DNA of 64,000 nt from Aegilops tauschii subsp. strangulata. Lineage: Eukaryota; Streptophyta; Magnoliopsida; Poales; Poaceae. Shown here piece by piece: positions 42,613-53,758 of the stretch. Below the pieces are notes generated by a model, which saw only the letters and a list, made by a program, of their open reading frames with translations, was not told where the DNA came from and did no database searches. Position numbers and translations under genes: made by a program. Positions within the stretch are counted from its first letter, which is position 1, and each line of letters opens with the position of its first letter. Where the stretch lies: assembly GCF_002575655.3 (NCBI RefSeq), contig NC_053037.3, positions 567,712,880-567,776,879 of the forward strand. The letters run 5' to 3'.

Positions 42613-43134
42613 ATGAGGTCTCCAAGTGCCCCCAAGGACAAGTTCTTCGAGAAGGTCATCAACCCTTACCTCGCGGAGGTGCTGCGACACCCTCAAACCA
42701 TTGAGATGCGTGATGGGTTGCTGCACATCCGCGATGTTGAGGGACCGAAGGGGACCGGAAGCGTGGAGACGAGGCTCGAAGCAATGGAGCAACAAGTTTT
42801 CAAGTTCCAGGGGATGGTGGAACGTGGACTCAACTCCAACCACATGATGATCGCGGAGTTCACTAACAACCACAAGCTGGATGCCAAGAACATTGGGGAG
42901 ACCATCTTCAAGCTTCACGAGAAGATCGAGCACCTTCAAGCCCAAATCTATGACCTGCAAAACCAAAACTGTGAGTATGAATATAGATTCAAAAGGATGA
43001 GTTTGGCTGCAGATTTAAAGATCCCGGAGACTCGATCATCCTTCTATGATGGTGAGCCTATGCCTTGGAAGATGGACGACAAGCCCGCATCATCAACAAC
43101 TCCGCCACCTTCCTCACCAACAAAGGAGATATAA
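42613..43134 (+). CDS. Athila-type extra 3' reading frame, predicted coiled-coil protein
   Basis: 173 intact codons from ATG at 42613 to TAA at 43132. A pyrimidine-rich stretch ending tttttctgacag lies 13 bp upstream (ends 42600) and looks like a splice acceptor, so it may be expressed by splicing. The middle (about residues 55-125) has heptad-like spacing of Leu/Ile/Met/Phe (LEAMEQQVFKF, FKLHEKIEHLQAQIYDL) and should form a coiled coil. The C-terminus is Pro/Ser/Thr-rich. There is no signal peptide or membrane segment, so it is not a typical env-like Athila ORF3. Function unknown. Open while gag-pol is broken. Confidence 0.6.
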   Translation: MRSPSAPKDKFFEKVINPYLAEVLRHPQTIEMRDGLLHIRDVEGPKGTGSVETRLEAMEQQVFKFQGMVERGLNSNHMMIAEFTNNHKLDAKNIGETIFKLHEKIEHLQAQIYDLQNQNCEYEYRFKRMSLAADLKIPETRSSFYDGEPMPWKMDDKPASSTTPPPSSPTKEI

Positions 43135-44687
43135 TCACATGGGTATGGGCACTCCCCTTGGCAACTGCCAAGCTTGGGGGAGGTGCCCCGGTATCGTATC
43201 GTATCACCATCACATCTCTATCTTTACAGTTTTTCTTAGTTCGATCCTTTTAGTAGTATCTTGATCTAGTAGAATAAAGTTTATGGCATGATCTAGTTTT
43301 GAGTTTTGCTTTATGATCCCTCTATGTAATCGAGTCCGTGAGCTATATAATAAAGATTAGTGTTGAGTCAAGGGCTTGATTATTTTTCCATGATCTTGAG
43401 TGAATAAAAGAAAAGAGAAAGGAATAAAAAGAAACAAAGAGATCATATTGATCTTATGGAGATTAATGACTTCACATAGAAAGAGTATGATGATTAAAAA
43501 TTGTTGGGAGTTGACAAACATAGCTTTGGTCATCGTTGCAATTAATATGAAGTAATAAAGAAAGAGAGGTCTCGCATATAAACACACTATCTTGGACATC
43601 TTTTATGATTGGGAGCACTCATTAAAATATGACATGCTAAAGAGTTGATGTTGGACAAGGAAGACAACGTAATGGGTTATGTTTTCTTATAACTGAGATA
43701 AAGTATATTGTCATGGATCATCCAACATGTTGAGCTTGCCTTTCCCCCTCATGCTAGCCAAATTCTTTGCACTAAGTAGAGATACTACTTGTGCTTCCAA
43801 ATACCCTTAAACCAGTTTTTCCATGAGAGTCCACCATATGTACCTATGGATTGAGTAAGATCCTTCAAGTAAGTTGTCATTGGTCCAAGCAATAAAAATT
43901 GCTTTCTAAATATGTATGATTGATTGGTGTGGACAAAATAAGCTTTATACGATCTTGTGATGTGGAAGAAATAAAAGCGACAGACTGCATAATAAAGGTT
44001 CATATCACAAGTGGCAATATAAAGTGACGTTCTTTCGCATTAATATTTTGTGCATCCAACCCCGAAAGCGCATGGCAACCTCTGCTTCCCTCTGCGAAGG
44101 GCCTATCTTTTATTATTATCTTCTACCTTATGCAAGAGTCATGGTGGTCTTCACCTTTCCTTTTTACATTTTATCCTTTGGCAAGCACAGGATGTTGGAA
44201 AGATCCTGATATATATATCTAATTGGATATAGGGTAGCATGAGCTATTATTGTTGACATTACCCTTGAGGTAAAAGGTTGGGAGGCGAAACTATAAGCCC
44301 CTATCTTTCTCTGTGTCCGGTTAAAACTCCGTAACCACAAGTATTGCGTGAGTGTTAGCAATGATGAAAGACTAAATGATAGTTGAGTATGTGGACTTGC
44401 TAGAAAGCTCTGACATAGACTCTTTCCGATGTTATGATAAATTGCAATTGCTTCAATGACTGAGATTATAGTTTGTTAGTTCTCAATAAAGTTTCTGATT
44501 CATACTTTGCATTGTGATAGATTATTACTTGAGCAAAAGAAATCATATGACAATATCCATATATGTTGCTGTTATGAGAATAATCATGATGCCCTCATGT
44601 CCGTATCTTATTTTATCGACACCTCTACCTCTAAACATGTGGACATATTTATCGTTATCGGCTTCCGCTTGAGGACAAGCGAGGTCT
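43135..44687 (+). other. Long noncoding 3' region of the Athila-type element
   Basis: About 1.55 kb with no conserved frame, AT-rich. It contains a polypurine-like ccaagcttgggggagg at 43168-43183, nearly the same as the true polypurine tract at 44688. No other feature seen. Confidence 0.6.
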
Positions 44688-44701
44688 AAGCTTGGGGGAA
44701 T
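44688..44701 (+). other. Polypurine tract of the Athila-type element
   Basis: aagcttgggggaat immediately precedes the 3' LTR start at 44702, the expected site for plus-strand DNA priming. Confidence 0.8.
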
Positions 44702-46223
44702 TGATACGTCCATTTTGCATCATGCTTTTATATCGATATTTATTGCATTATGGGCTATTATTACACATTATGTCACAATACTTATGCCTATTCTCTCTTA
44801 TTTTACAAGGTTTACATAAGGAGGGAGAATGCCGGCAGCTGGAATTCTGGGCTGGAAAAGGAGCAAATATTAGAGACCTATTCTGCACAACTCCAAAAGT
44901 CCTGAAACTCCACGAAAGTTATTTTTGGAAATAATAAAGAATATTAAGCGGAAGAAATACATCAGGGGGGCCTCCACCTGTCCACGAGGGTGGGGGGCGC
45001 GCCCTACCCCCCTTGGCACGCCCCCTGCCTCGTGGGCCCCCTGTTGGCTCTCCGGTGGCCATCTTCTGCTATATGAAGTCTTTTGTCCGAAGAAAAATTA
45101 GAAGCAACCTTTCGGGATGAGACTCCGCCGCCACGAGGCGGAACCTTGGCGGAACCAATCTAGGGCTCCGGCAGAGCTGTTCTGCCGGGGACACTTCCCT
45201 CCGGGAGGGGGAAATCATCGCCATCGTCATCACCAACGCTCCTCTCATCGGGAGAGGGCCATCTCCATCAACATCTTCACTAGCACCATCTCATCTCAAA
45301 CCCTAGTTCATCTCTTGTATCCAATTCTTTTCTCCAAGTCTGGGATTGGTACCTGTAGGTTGCTAGTAGTGTTGATTACTCCTTGTAGTTGATGCTAGTT
45401 GGTTTATTTGGTGGAAGATCATATGTTCAGATCCTTTATGCATATTAATACTCCTCTGATTATGAACATGAATATGCTTTGTGAGTAGTTACGTTTGTTC
45501 CTGAGGACATGGGAGAAGTGTTGCTATTAGTAGTCATGTGAATTTGGTATTCGTTCGATATTTTGATGAGATGTATGTTGTCTATCCTCTAGTGGTGTTA
45601 TGTGAACGTCGACTACATGACACTTCACCATTATTTGGGCCTAGAGGAAGGCATTGGGAAGTAATAAGTAGATGATGGGTTGCTAGAGTGACAGAAGCTT
45701 AAACCCTAGTTTATGCGTTGCTTCGTAAGGGGCTGATTTGGATCCATATGTTTCATGCTATGGTTAGGTTTACCTTAATACTTTTGTTGTAGTTGCGGAC
45801 GCTTGCAATAGATATTAATCATAAGTGGGATGCTTGTTCAAGGAAGAACTACACCCAAGCACCGGTCCACCCACATATCAAATTATCAAAGTACCGAACG
45901 CGAATCATATGAACGTGATGAAAACTAGCTTGACGATAATTCCCATGTGTCCTTGGGAGCGCTTTTCTCTATATAAGAGTTTGTCCAGGCTTGTCCTTTG
46001 CTACAAAAAGGATTGGGCCACCTTGCTGCACTTTATTTACTTTTGTTACTTGTTGCTCGTTACCAATTATCCTACCACAAAACTATCTGTTACCTATTAT
46101 TTCAGTACTTGCAGAGAATACCTTGCTGAAAACCGCTTATCATTTCCTTCTACTCCTCGTTGGGTTCCACACTCTTACTTATCGAAAGGACTATGATAGA
46201 TCCCCTATAATTGTGGGTCATCA
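44702..46223 (+). repeat. 3' LTR (1522 bp) of the Athila-type element
   Basis: Same start, end and length as 35371-36891, with scattered substitutions, most of them C/T or G/A transitions as expected from methylated plant DNA. Confidence 0.95.
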
Positions 46224-47016
46224 CGCGCCCTGGAGACGGGAGTAGGATTCCTCCCCTTGCAAGTAGTAGGAGTAGGAGACAAGGAAGGGGAAGAGGGAAG
46301 AGAAGGAAGGAGGGGGCGCCACCCCTCCCCCTAGTCCAATTCGGACTAGTCATTGGGGGGGGGGGGGCGCGGCCTGCCTCTCTCTCTCTCTCCCCTAAAG
46401 CCCAATAAGGCCCATATACTTCTTCCCCTGTATTCCCGTAACTCTCCGGTACTCTGAAAAATACCCGAACCACTCGGAACCTTTCCGATGTCCGAATATA
46501 GTCATCCAATATATCGATCTTTACGTCTCGGCCATTTCGAGACTCCTTGTCATGTCCCCGATCTCATCCGGGACTCCGAACTACCTTCGGTGCATAAAAT
46601 CACATAAACTCATAATACAAATCGTCACCGAACGTTAAGCGTGTGGACCCTACGGGTTCGAGAACTATGTAGACATGACCGAGACACGTCTCCGGTCAAT
46701 AACCAATAGCGGAACCTGGATGCTCATATTGGCTCCCACATATTCTACGAAGATATTTATCGGTCAAACCGCATAACAACATACGTTGTTCCCTTTGTCA
46801 TCGGTATGTTACTTGCCCGAGATTCGATCGCCGGTATCTCAATACCTAGTTCAATCTCGTTACCGGCAAGTCTCTTTACTGTTCCGTAATACATCATCCC
46901 GCAACTAACTCATTAGTTACAATGCTTGCAAGGCTTATAGTGGTGTGTACTACCGAGTGGGCCCAGAGATACCTCTCCGATAATCGGAGTGACAAATCCT
47001 AATCTCGAAATACGCC
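46224..47016 (-). repeat. 5' LTR of Angela-type copia, outer part, truncated
   Basis: Continues the LTR interrupted at 35370 and matches 28540-29334 of the 3' LTR. Homology stops after aatctcgaaatacgcc. The last 460 bp or so of the LTR, the target copy and the rest of the Tat-like element are missing, replaced by chromovirus sequence. Confidence 0.9.
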
Positions 47017-47752
47017 CGAGGGGTTTGTCAAACTTCTCGTTTCCATCACCAAGCTCACGATCGGGCCAGCGACTCGTCCAGAGTTCACGCTTTACCAGCA
47101 CAAGCTCAGCGACGACTTGTCATTGCACCAGGCCGTGGTGCAATTCAAGGGAGGACGTTCTGCGTCTCGCCACTTCCGTTTTGTGGGGAGAGCCATGCCT
47201 GCGGAGAGGCATGCCATGCAGATGGCCGCCCGTGAGGCGATAGCTCATCTTCGGGATGTTCTTCCTACGATGAAGACTCGTCGCTACCGCTACCTCCCAT
47301 GCCATGTGCCATATACTTGTCACTATGCATTCGCCTGCCATAGGGGAGAGAGAGATGAAGCTATCGAGATGCTGGTTGAGTATCTCAAGGCTCTGGAGGC
47401 AGCTTTCGACAACCTCGTGGACGACCTTGTGGCTGCCCGTATGGACTTAGTGCGGGGTTGTTCCGCCAACAGGAGGGAGCTTCTCCACATGGCTCCGCCA
47501 CTGACTTTCGTCTCGTCCTCAGCATCCTATTCACCTGCCATTTTAGCCACCGCTCGCCGTCTGCCTACCACTGAGGAGTTTGACTAGGTCATTGCTCCTA
47601 CTCCAGTCAGAGCTGCACCGCCGACCGCACCCGCACCTCAGCGCAGTGCTTCGCGCCTGGAGCCTATTAGGGAGGAGGTGGAGGTTGAGTCTCCTGCGCC
47701 GTTGGGTCTTACCCTCGGCAGGCAGAAGGAAATCTCCACCATCTCCGACTGA
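47017..47752 (+). pseudogene. Extra ORF upstream of gag, copy A (5'-truncated, nonsense)
   Basis: Lacks the first 17 or so codons, lost at the copia junction. The frame is open through the region where copy B has a 2-bp insertion, but TAG at 47585-47587 replaces the Gln of copy B. It then continues to TGA at 47750-47752. Contains HQAVVQFKGGRSASRHFRF, HAMQMAAREAIAHLRDVLP and a long helical stretch (EAIEMLVEYLKALEAAFD). See copy B for interpretation. Ends 338 bp before gag. Confidence 0.7.
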
Positions 47753-48089
47753 GTGCGCCTACCAGCCGTGTGATGTACCCGCTTGTATGATATGTTTATA
47801 TGTACATAGGTTTGGTGAGAAGTAGTGTGTGTGCGCATCATGTAGGAACTCGGAGAAGTGCACTAGCCTAAATAACATGTCAGGAATGTGTACGCACATC
47901 CTGAGTGATGTATTGTATATTTTCGAATCGCGTGTAAGATATGTGCCGAGCAGTCCTTCTCCGTGCGCAATCAAATGTTTTTCTTGAAAAAAAACCTTGA
48001 GGTCTTTTAAATTTTTGCCTTTGCAAAATTTTCCTTGTGCCACACAGTTCTTCTCATGAGTTTTGCAAAATAATACCCCAGAGTGGAAA
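47753..48089 (+). other. Spacer between extra ORF and gag, copy A
   Basis: About 340 bp, AT-rich, no frame. Contains tgtgtgtgcgcatc and a run of A near 47990. The equivalent spacer of copy B (57520-57856) is nearly identical. Confidence 0.6.
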
Positions 48090-51000
48090 ATGTCTCGTCC
48101 CTGGACTCGTTCCATGCCAAATCCACCGGAAGAAGTTTATGGGACCCAGACAAGCAACAACTTCACACAGGGACAGTCTAGTCAGCAGGACAACAAGGCA
48201 GCATTATCTCAAGTATGCCGCCTTTTCGAACAAAGCCAGCAGCAGCACCAAGAAATGATGAATCACGTCATCAATATGGGAAATCACCGTGAGCCATACC
48301 AACCGCATTCCAAGTTGTCTGAACTACAGAAGACACGTCCTCCAACGTTCGCTCACACTGATAGGCCGCTTGAGGCCGATGATTGGCTTCGAGACATCGA
48401 AAGGAAGTTGATTACTGCACAATGTTCAGATCATGAGAAGCTGCTTTATGCACCTCACTACCTCACTGGAGCAGCTGCCGCATGGTGGGAAAATTTCCTA
48501 CACATGCAGCCCAGTGAACATAACATCACCTGGGAAGAGTTTAAGGAAGGTTTTCGTGGGGCGCACATCCCCAGGAGCATTATAAAGATCAAGAAAAGGG
48601 AGTTTGATGATCTCAAGCAGAGAGGCATGACAGTGACTGAATACAACAATCAGTTTACTCAACTATCTCGTTACGCCTACGATGAGCATATGACTGAGAA
48701 TAAAAGGATGGAAAAAATTTTGGACGGCCTGGCGCCAGCTCTAAAATGCCAACTGGTCGTACACACTTTTCCCGATTTCAAAACTCTGGTTGACAAGGCT
48801 ATTACATTGGAGAATGAGCGCCGCAGCCTGGAGGATATTCGCAAGCGAAAAAGGGACAAGACGGCTCATGCTCGCAGCAACCGGAGCAAGACTGATATTC
48901 AGAGGAATGAAGCGAGAAATTCCACGACCACTGCTCTAAGGCCAACCAAACATTTCCATTCAAGGGACAAGGACTTTACGTACCGCCCAGGGGTCACTTG
49001 CTATGCTTGTGGAGAGGAAGGGCACTACGCCAAACAATGCCCAAAACCAAGGAACTCGGCCCCTAAGCCGAACAATGGTGGAAATAATCCAGCCCCCAAG
49101 CGTAACAATTTCAACCCCAACAACAATCACAAGAAGGGTCACTTGAACCATGTGACCAAGGAGGAAGCACAGAATGCCCCAGACATCGTACTCGGTACAT
49201 TCCCTGTCAACACAATACCTGCCACGGTTTTGTTTGATTCTGGAGCTTCTCACTCGTTCATTTCGAAGAGTTTTGTTTTGCAACATGGTTTTCCGATACC
49301 TCCTTTGAAAAAGTCCATGATCATCAAGTCCCCCGGGAATAAGAAGATCACTCAGAGTTACTGCCAAGGTGTGATTGCTGAGTTTGAAGGACTACAGTTT
49401 CAGGTGAATCTCATCGTGTTGGAAAATAAAGGACTGGATGTTATCCTAGGAATGGACTGGTTAACCACCAACAAGGGATTTATCGACTGTTTCAATCAGA
49501 CTGTGATTCTTACTCATCATCACGGTAAGACAATAAAAGTTGCAGCTCAAGAGAGACCACAGTCACAGCAACCAAAGTTAAACAAGGTGGACATTTCAGA
49601 ATTGAGAAAAGTTCCAGTAGTGTGTGAATTTCCTGACGTATTTCCTGAAGAACTACCAGGCATGCCACCAGACCGAGAGATAGAGTTCAGCATTGAACTA
49701 GCACCTGGCACCACCCCCATTTATAAGAAACCTTATAGAATGGCGCCCTCCGAGTTGGTAGAATTAAAGAAGCAAATAAAAGAATTACTGGACAAAGGAT
49801 TTATACGAGCCAGCTCCTCACCTTGGGGTTCACCAGTATTATTTGCCAAGAAAAAGGATGGGACACTGAGATTGTGTATAGACTACCGAGCTCTCAACAT
49901 GGTCACCATCAAAAACAAACATCCGATGCCATGGATAAATGATTTATTTGACCAGCTTGCACAAGCCAAGGTGTTCTCAAAAATTGATTTAAGATCGGGG
50001 TATCATCAACTAAAAGTACGGACAGAAGATATCCCTAAGATGGCATTCACCTCCAGATACGGTTTATATGAGTTCACAGTAATGCCGTTTGGGCTGACGA
50101 ACGCCCCCGCATATTTCGTCCACCTCATGAACAAAGTGTTTATGAAATTTATGGACAAATTTGTTGTGGTGTTCATTGATGATATTCTGGTATACTCAAA
50201 AACACCAGAAGAACATGCTGAACATCTCAGGATTGTATTGGGAGAATTAAGAAAACATCAACTGTACGCCAAATTCAGCAAATGTGAATTTTGGCTATGA
50301 CAAGTTGGTTTTCTAGACCATACATTGACCCAAGAAGGCATTGCCGTTGACCCAGAAAAAGTCAAAGCCATACTTGACTGGAAACCACCAGCCAACGTAA
50401 CAGACGTGCAAAGTTTCCTAGGAATGGCTGGATATTACCGAAGGTTTATTGAAGGATTCTCCACTGTGGCAAAACCAATGACACAGTTGCTCAAGAAAGA
50501 TAAGAAATTTGTATGGACTGAAGCGTGCGAGAAAAGCTTCCAAGAACTCAAGAGGAACTTAACAACAGCACCGGTTTGGGTTGTGCCAGACATACACAAA
50601 AGTTTTGAAGTGTATTGTGACGCATCCCGGAAGGGCCTCGGGTGCGTATTGATGCAGGACGGCAAAGTTGTCGCATATGCTTCCAGGCAACTATGGAAGC
50701 ATGAGGAAAATTATCCTACTCATGACTTGGAGCTAGCAGCAGTCATCCATGCACTCAAAGAGTGGAGGCACTTTCTGTTGGGAAATCGTTGTGAAATATA
50801 TACGGACCATAAGAGCCTTAAATATATTTTCACGCAACCAGAGCTAAATTTACGACAACGACGCTGGTTGGAATTGGTCAAGGACTATGATGTCGGCATT
50901 CACTACCATCCAGGGAAGGCAAATGTAGTGGCAGACGCTCTTAGTCGGAACCCCAGCTCGAGCAACGACAGTCTACAGAACTTGAGGCCTGAAATTCAGC

Positions 51001-52446
51001 GGGAGTTCGCCAAACTCAATATGGTGATAGTCGCGGAGGGCAGCGTATCAAATCTAGAGATACAACCCAACTTAATGAAACAAATCAAGAAGGCTCAGCA
51101 TGGGCATCCCAGCATCAAAGGGAATAAGAGAAAAATGAGCCTTGGCAAGGCTTCAGAGTTCGTCATAGACACTGAGGGTGTATTACGGTACGGGGACAGA
51201 CTTTGCGTACCAAACATTGAGGACCTTAAACAGCAAATCCTAACCGAAAGCCACACTGCCCCATATTCAATCCACCCTAGAGGAACCAAAATGTACAAAG
51301 ACATTCAGGAAAGGTTTTGGTGGCACGGCATGAAGAGGGATATAGCCACATTCATTGCATGTTGTGATTCGTGTCAGCGCATCAAAGCCGAACACCAAAA
51401 ACCAGCAAGGCTGCTACAGCCAAACAGGATACCTGAGTGGAAATGGGACGAAATTGGAATGGATTTTATCGTCGGACTACCTCAATCACAACGCGGAAAT
51501 GATGCTATATGGGTCATCACAGATAGGCTAACCAAGGTAGCACATTTCATTCCCGTGAAGACGACCTACTCCACTCAAAGACTTGCTAAGCTTTATCTCT
51601 CCCACATAGTTTGTCTGCATGGAGTCCCAAAGACTATAATATCTGACCGGGGCACTCAATTTGTCTCTAAATTTTGGGATCACTTACAACAAGCTCTGGG
51701 CACTCAACTAGCATTAAGTACAGCATACCACCCCCAGACTGATGGACAAACGGAACGCGTGAACCAAATCCTAGAAGACATGCTGAGAGCCTGTGTTCTC
51801 ACCTATGGAACCAGTTGGGAGGAAAGTTTGCCATATGCCGAATTCGCATACCACAACAGGTGATCGTCGTATCTTCGGCCTAGACATGCTCAAGGAAGCC
51901 GAGGAGAAAGTCAAACAAATCAGGGACCGACTCAAGACAGCTCAAAGCCGACAAAAGAGCTACTACGATCGAAAACATCGTGAGGTCAGCTTTGAACCCG
52001 GTGAATATGTGTACCTACGAGTGTCCCCTATGAGGGGCCTGCAACGGTTCAAATTTAAAGGGAAGCTAGCCCCAAGATTTACTGGACCCTTCTGTGTAGT
52101 TGCACGAAGAGGCACAGTAGCCTACCAGCTAGACCTACCCAAAGAGATGTCAGATGTCCACGACGTGTTCCACGTCTCACAGTTGAGGAAATGTGTGAGC
52201 AACCCGGAAAAGCATGTATCTCATGAGAGCATTGACGTGCAACCAGACCTCACCTACAGAGAGCGGCCAGTAAAAATATTGGAAGAGTCTGAAAGGAGGA
52301 CCCGTCAGAAAACGATTAAATTTTTCAAGGTTCAGTGGAGCAACCACACCGAGGATGAAGCAACATGGGAAAGAGAGGATTTTCTTCAGGCAGAGTGCCC
52401 ACATCTATTTGAGGATCAGCTGAAATCTCGGGGAGATTTTTCCTAA
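48090..52446 (+). pseudogene. Chromovirus gag-pol, copy A
   Basis: ATG at 48090 (MSRPWTR). Gag domain near residues 90-210 ([13 protein letters not shown]), CCHC zinc knuckle [14 protein letters not shown] (about 48999-49040), protease [11 protein letters not shown] (about 49226), RT with [15 protein letters not shown] and catalytic FIDD (about 50175), all in one frame. TGA at 50298-50300 replaces Arg of copy B, then the same frame gives RNase H ([16 protein letters not shown]), integrase zinc site and core ([29 protein letters not shown]). At about 51861 roughly 30 expected residues are missing and the frame shifts. The C-terminal domain and chromodomain (KVQWSNHTEDEATWERED) are intact to 52446. 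Confidence 0.9.
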
Positions 52447-53749
52447 GGGGGTAGGTGTTGTGACACCCAAAATTTTTATTTTGGTTTTATCAAAATCTTT
52501 ATTTATATTGAAGGAGGTTATTTTTTTTAAAGGGACTCTCCTTCTCAAAAAATTTCTTTTATGACTAGTATTTTATTTGGTTCCATCCAAAACTTGGTCT
52601 TTGGTCTTGGAGGTTTTCATCTTATGTTTACTGAACACAAGTGTTTTTCCTTGGGAAAGTTTTTGAAAATCTTTTCTTTTTAAAATAGCCCTATGGCTTA
52701 TGGAGTGATCCTTTCCCCTTTCAAAATCTCCTCTTGCCATGACCTAAGTGGAAATCCCCTCCCAAAAGCCATTCCCCCTCTTTGTGTCAAGATATACTTC
52801 AAGTCCAGCAAGTTGAACTCCCCCATGATTTTATTTCCATTTATTTCTTATCAAAAACTTTTTCTGTCCTCTATTTTGACCCTTGGAGATTTACAAAGGA
52901 ACTACCATTTCTCCTTTGAGTTTTGCCTCCAAACAAATTTCCCTGGCTAGTCCTTAGAGCCCTCAACCAAGATCCATGAAGATCCACTGGTCTCCAGTTC
53001 AAAGTTTTCAAAATGAGCTTGCTGCAAGTTTGGATCATATTTGTCAAATTTGATGAAATTCATTTGTTCCCTTCTCCTAAAAATCTGAGAAAATTCAGGC
53101 AGCCTCTGGATGCATCGAGAGGTCACCTCACCAAGTCCCAGCTCCAGAAATTTTTTTCCTCATGCCAAATCATATCGTCGAACACCTGAAGGGCACTGTT
53201 ACTGTCGAAGTTCAGAAAATTCAGAGATACAGTTTCAGAAGCCGCTGTCGTTTTCTTCAGAACCTCTCCTCGATCTCGCCAGTAGCAGAAGTGGCACCTT
53301 GCGCCCTATGACTCCTTCTTATCCCTGCGCCGCACGATCGCCTAGAAGCTTGCGGGCGTCGGCGACGAGCTAGCAGAGGTGCGCCTCCCCGTGAGTGGCA
53401 GCAGCAGCGCCCATTGCGGCTGCCAGAGTGGCGCGGCGTTGGACGGCGCCGTCCAGCACCGCCCAAGCCACCAGAGGCCACCGCGTGGCCGTCCACTCAC
53501 CCGTGCATGCTGCAGGGCCGTCGTCGTGAACTGGTAGGCGCAGAGCACGCTCCCTGCCGCCGTCGTGCCCGTACGGCCATTACGTCGAGGGCCAGTGGAT
53601 TACGCAAGCCCGACCGAGGTTTGAGCAGAGAAACGGTGCCAGTGATCCACCACGATGATGCCTAGCCACCTAAACCCCCTGCCCAACCTCTGCCTCGCCG
53701 TAATTTCTCGCCGGCGTTATCCCGTTCACGGCCACCTCCTCGGATCGCC

Positions 53750-53758
53750 TATAAAAGG
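53750..53758 (+). promoter_or_regulatory. TATA box in the chromovirus LTR
   Basis: tataaaagg about 1.29 kb into the LTR, in a GC-rich setting (cggatcgcc before, aggtcccgag after). Conserved in the second LTR at 63457. Placing the start site near 53780 leaves about 2.8 kb of LTR transcribed before the primer-binding site. Confidence 0.72.

Larger units (their letters stand above)
35371..46223 (+). mobile_element. Athila-type Ty3/gypsy element, complete, 10.85 kb
   Basis: Both LTRs, a tRNA-Asp primer-binding site, gag, protease, RT, RNase H, integrase, an extra 3' reading frame and a polypurine tract are present in order. The perfect target duplication cgcgc lies at 35366-35370 and 46224-46228. 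The LTRs differ at roughly 45 of 1522 positions by eye (about 3%). Two stops and two frameshifts break gag-pol. It resembles wheat WHAM/Sabrina-type elements from memory (name not verified). A hAT-type MITE is inserted at 41946. Confidence 0.92.
28069..47016 (-). mobile_element. Angela/BARE-type Ty1/copia element, interrupted and 5'-truncated
   Basis: Minus-strand order: 5' LTR (47016-46224 and 35370-34903, split), primer-binding site, gag, integrase, RT/RNase H, 3' LTR (29794-28069). LTR sequence and proteins resemble wheat Angela and barley BARE elements from memory. An Athila-type element is inserted in the 5' LTR. The outer part of that LTR is missing at the rearranged junction 47016/47017. 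The two LTR copies differ by several percent by eye. Coding regions are badly decayed. Confidence 0.88.
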
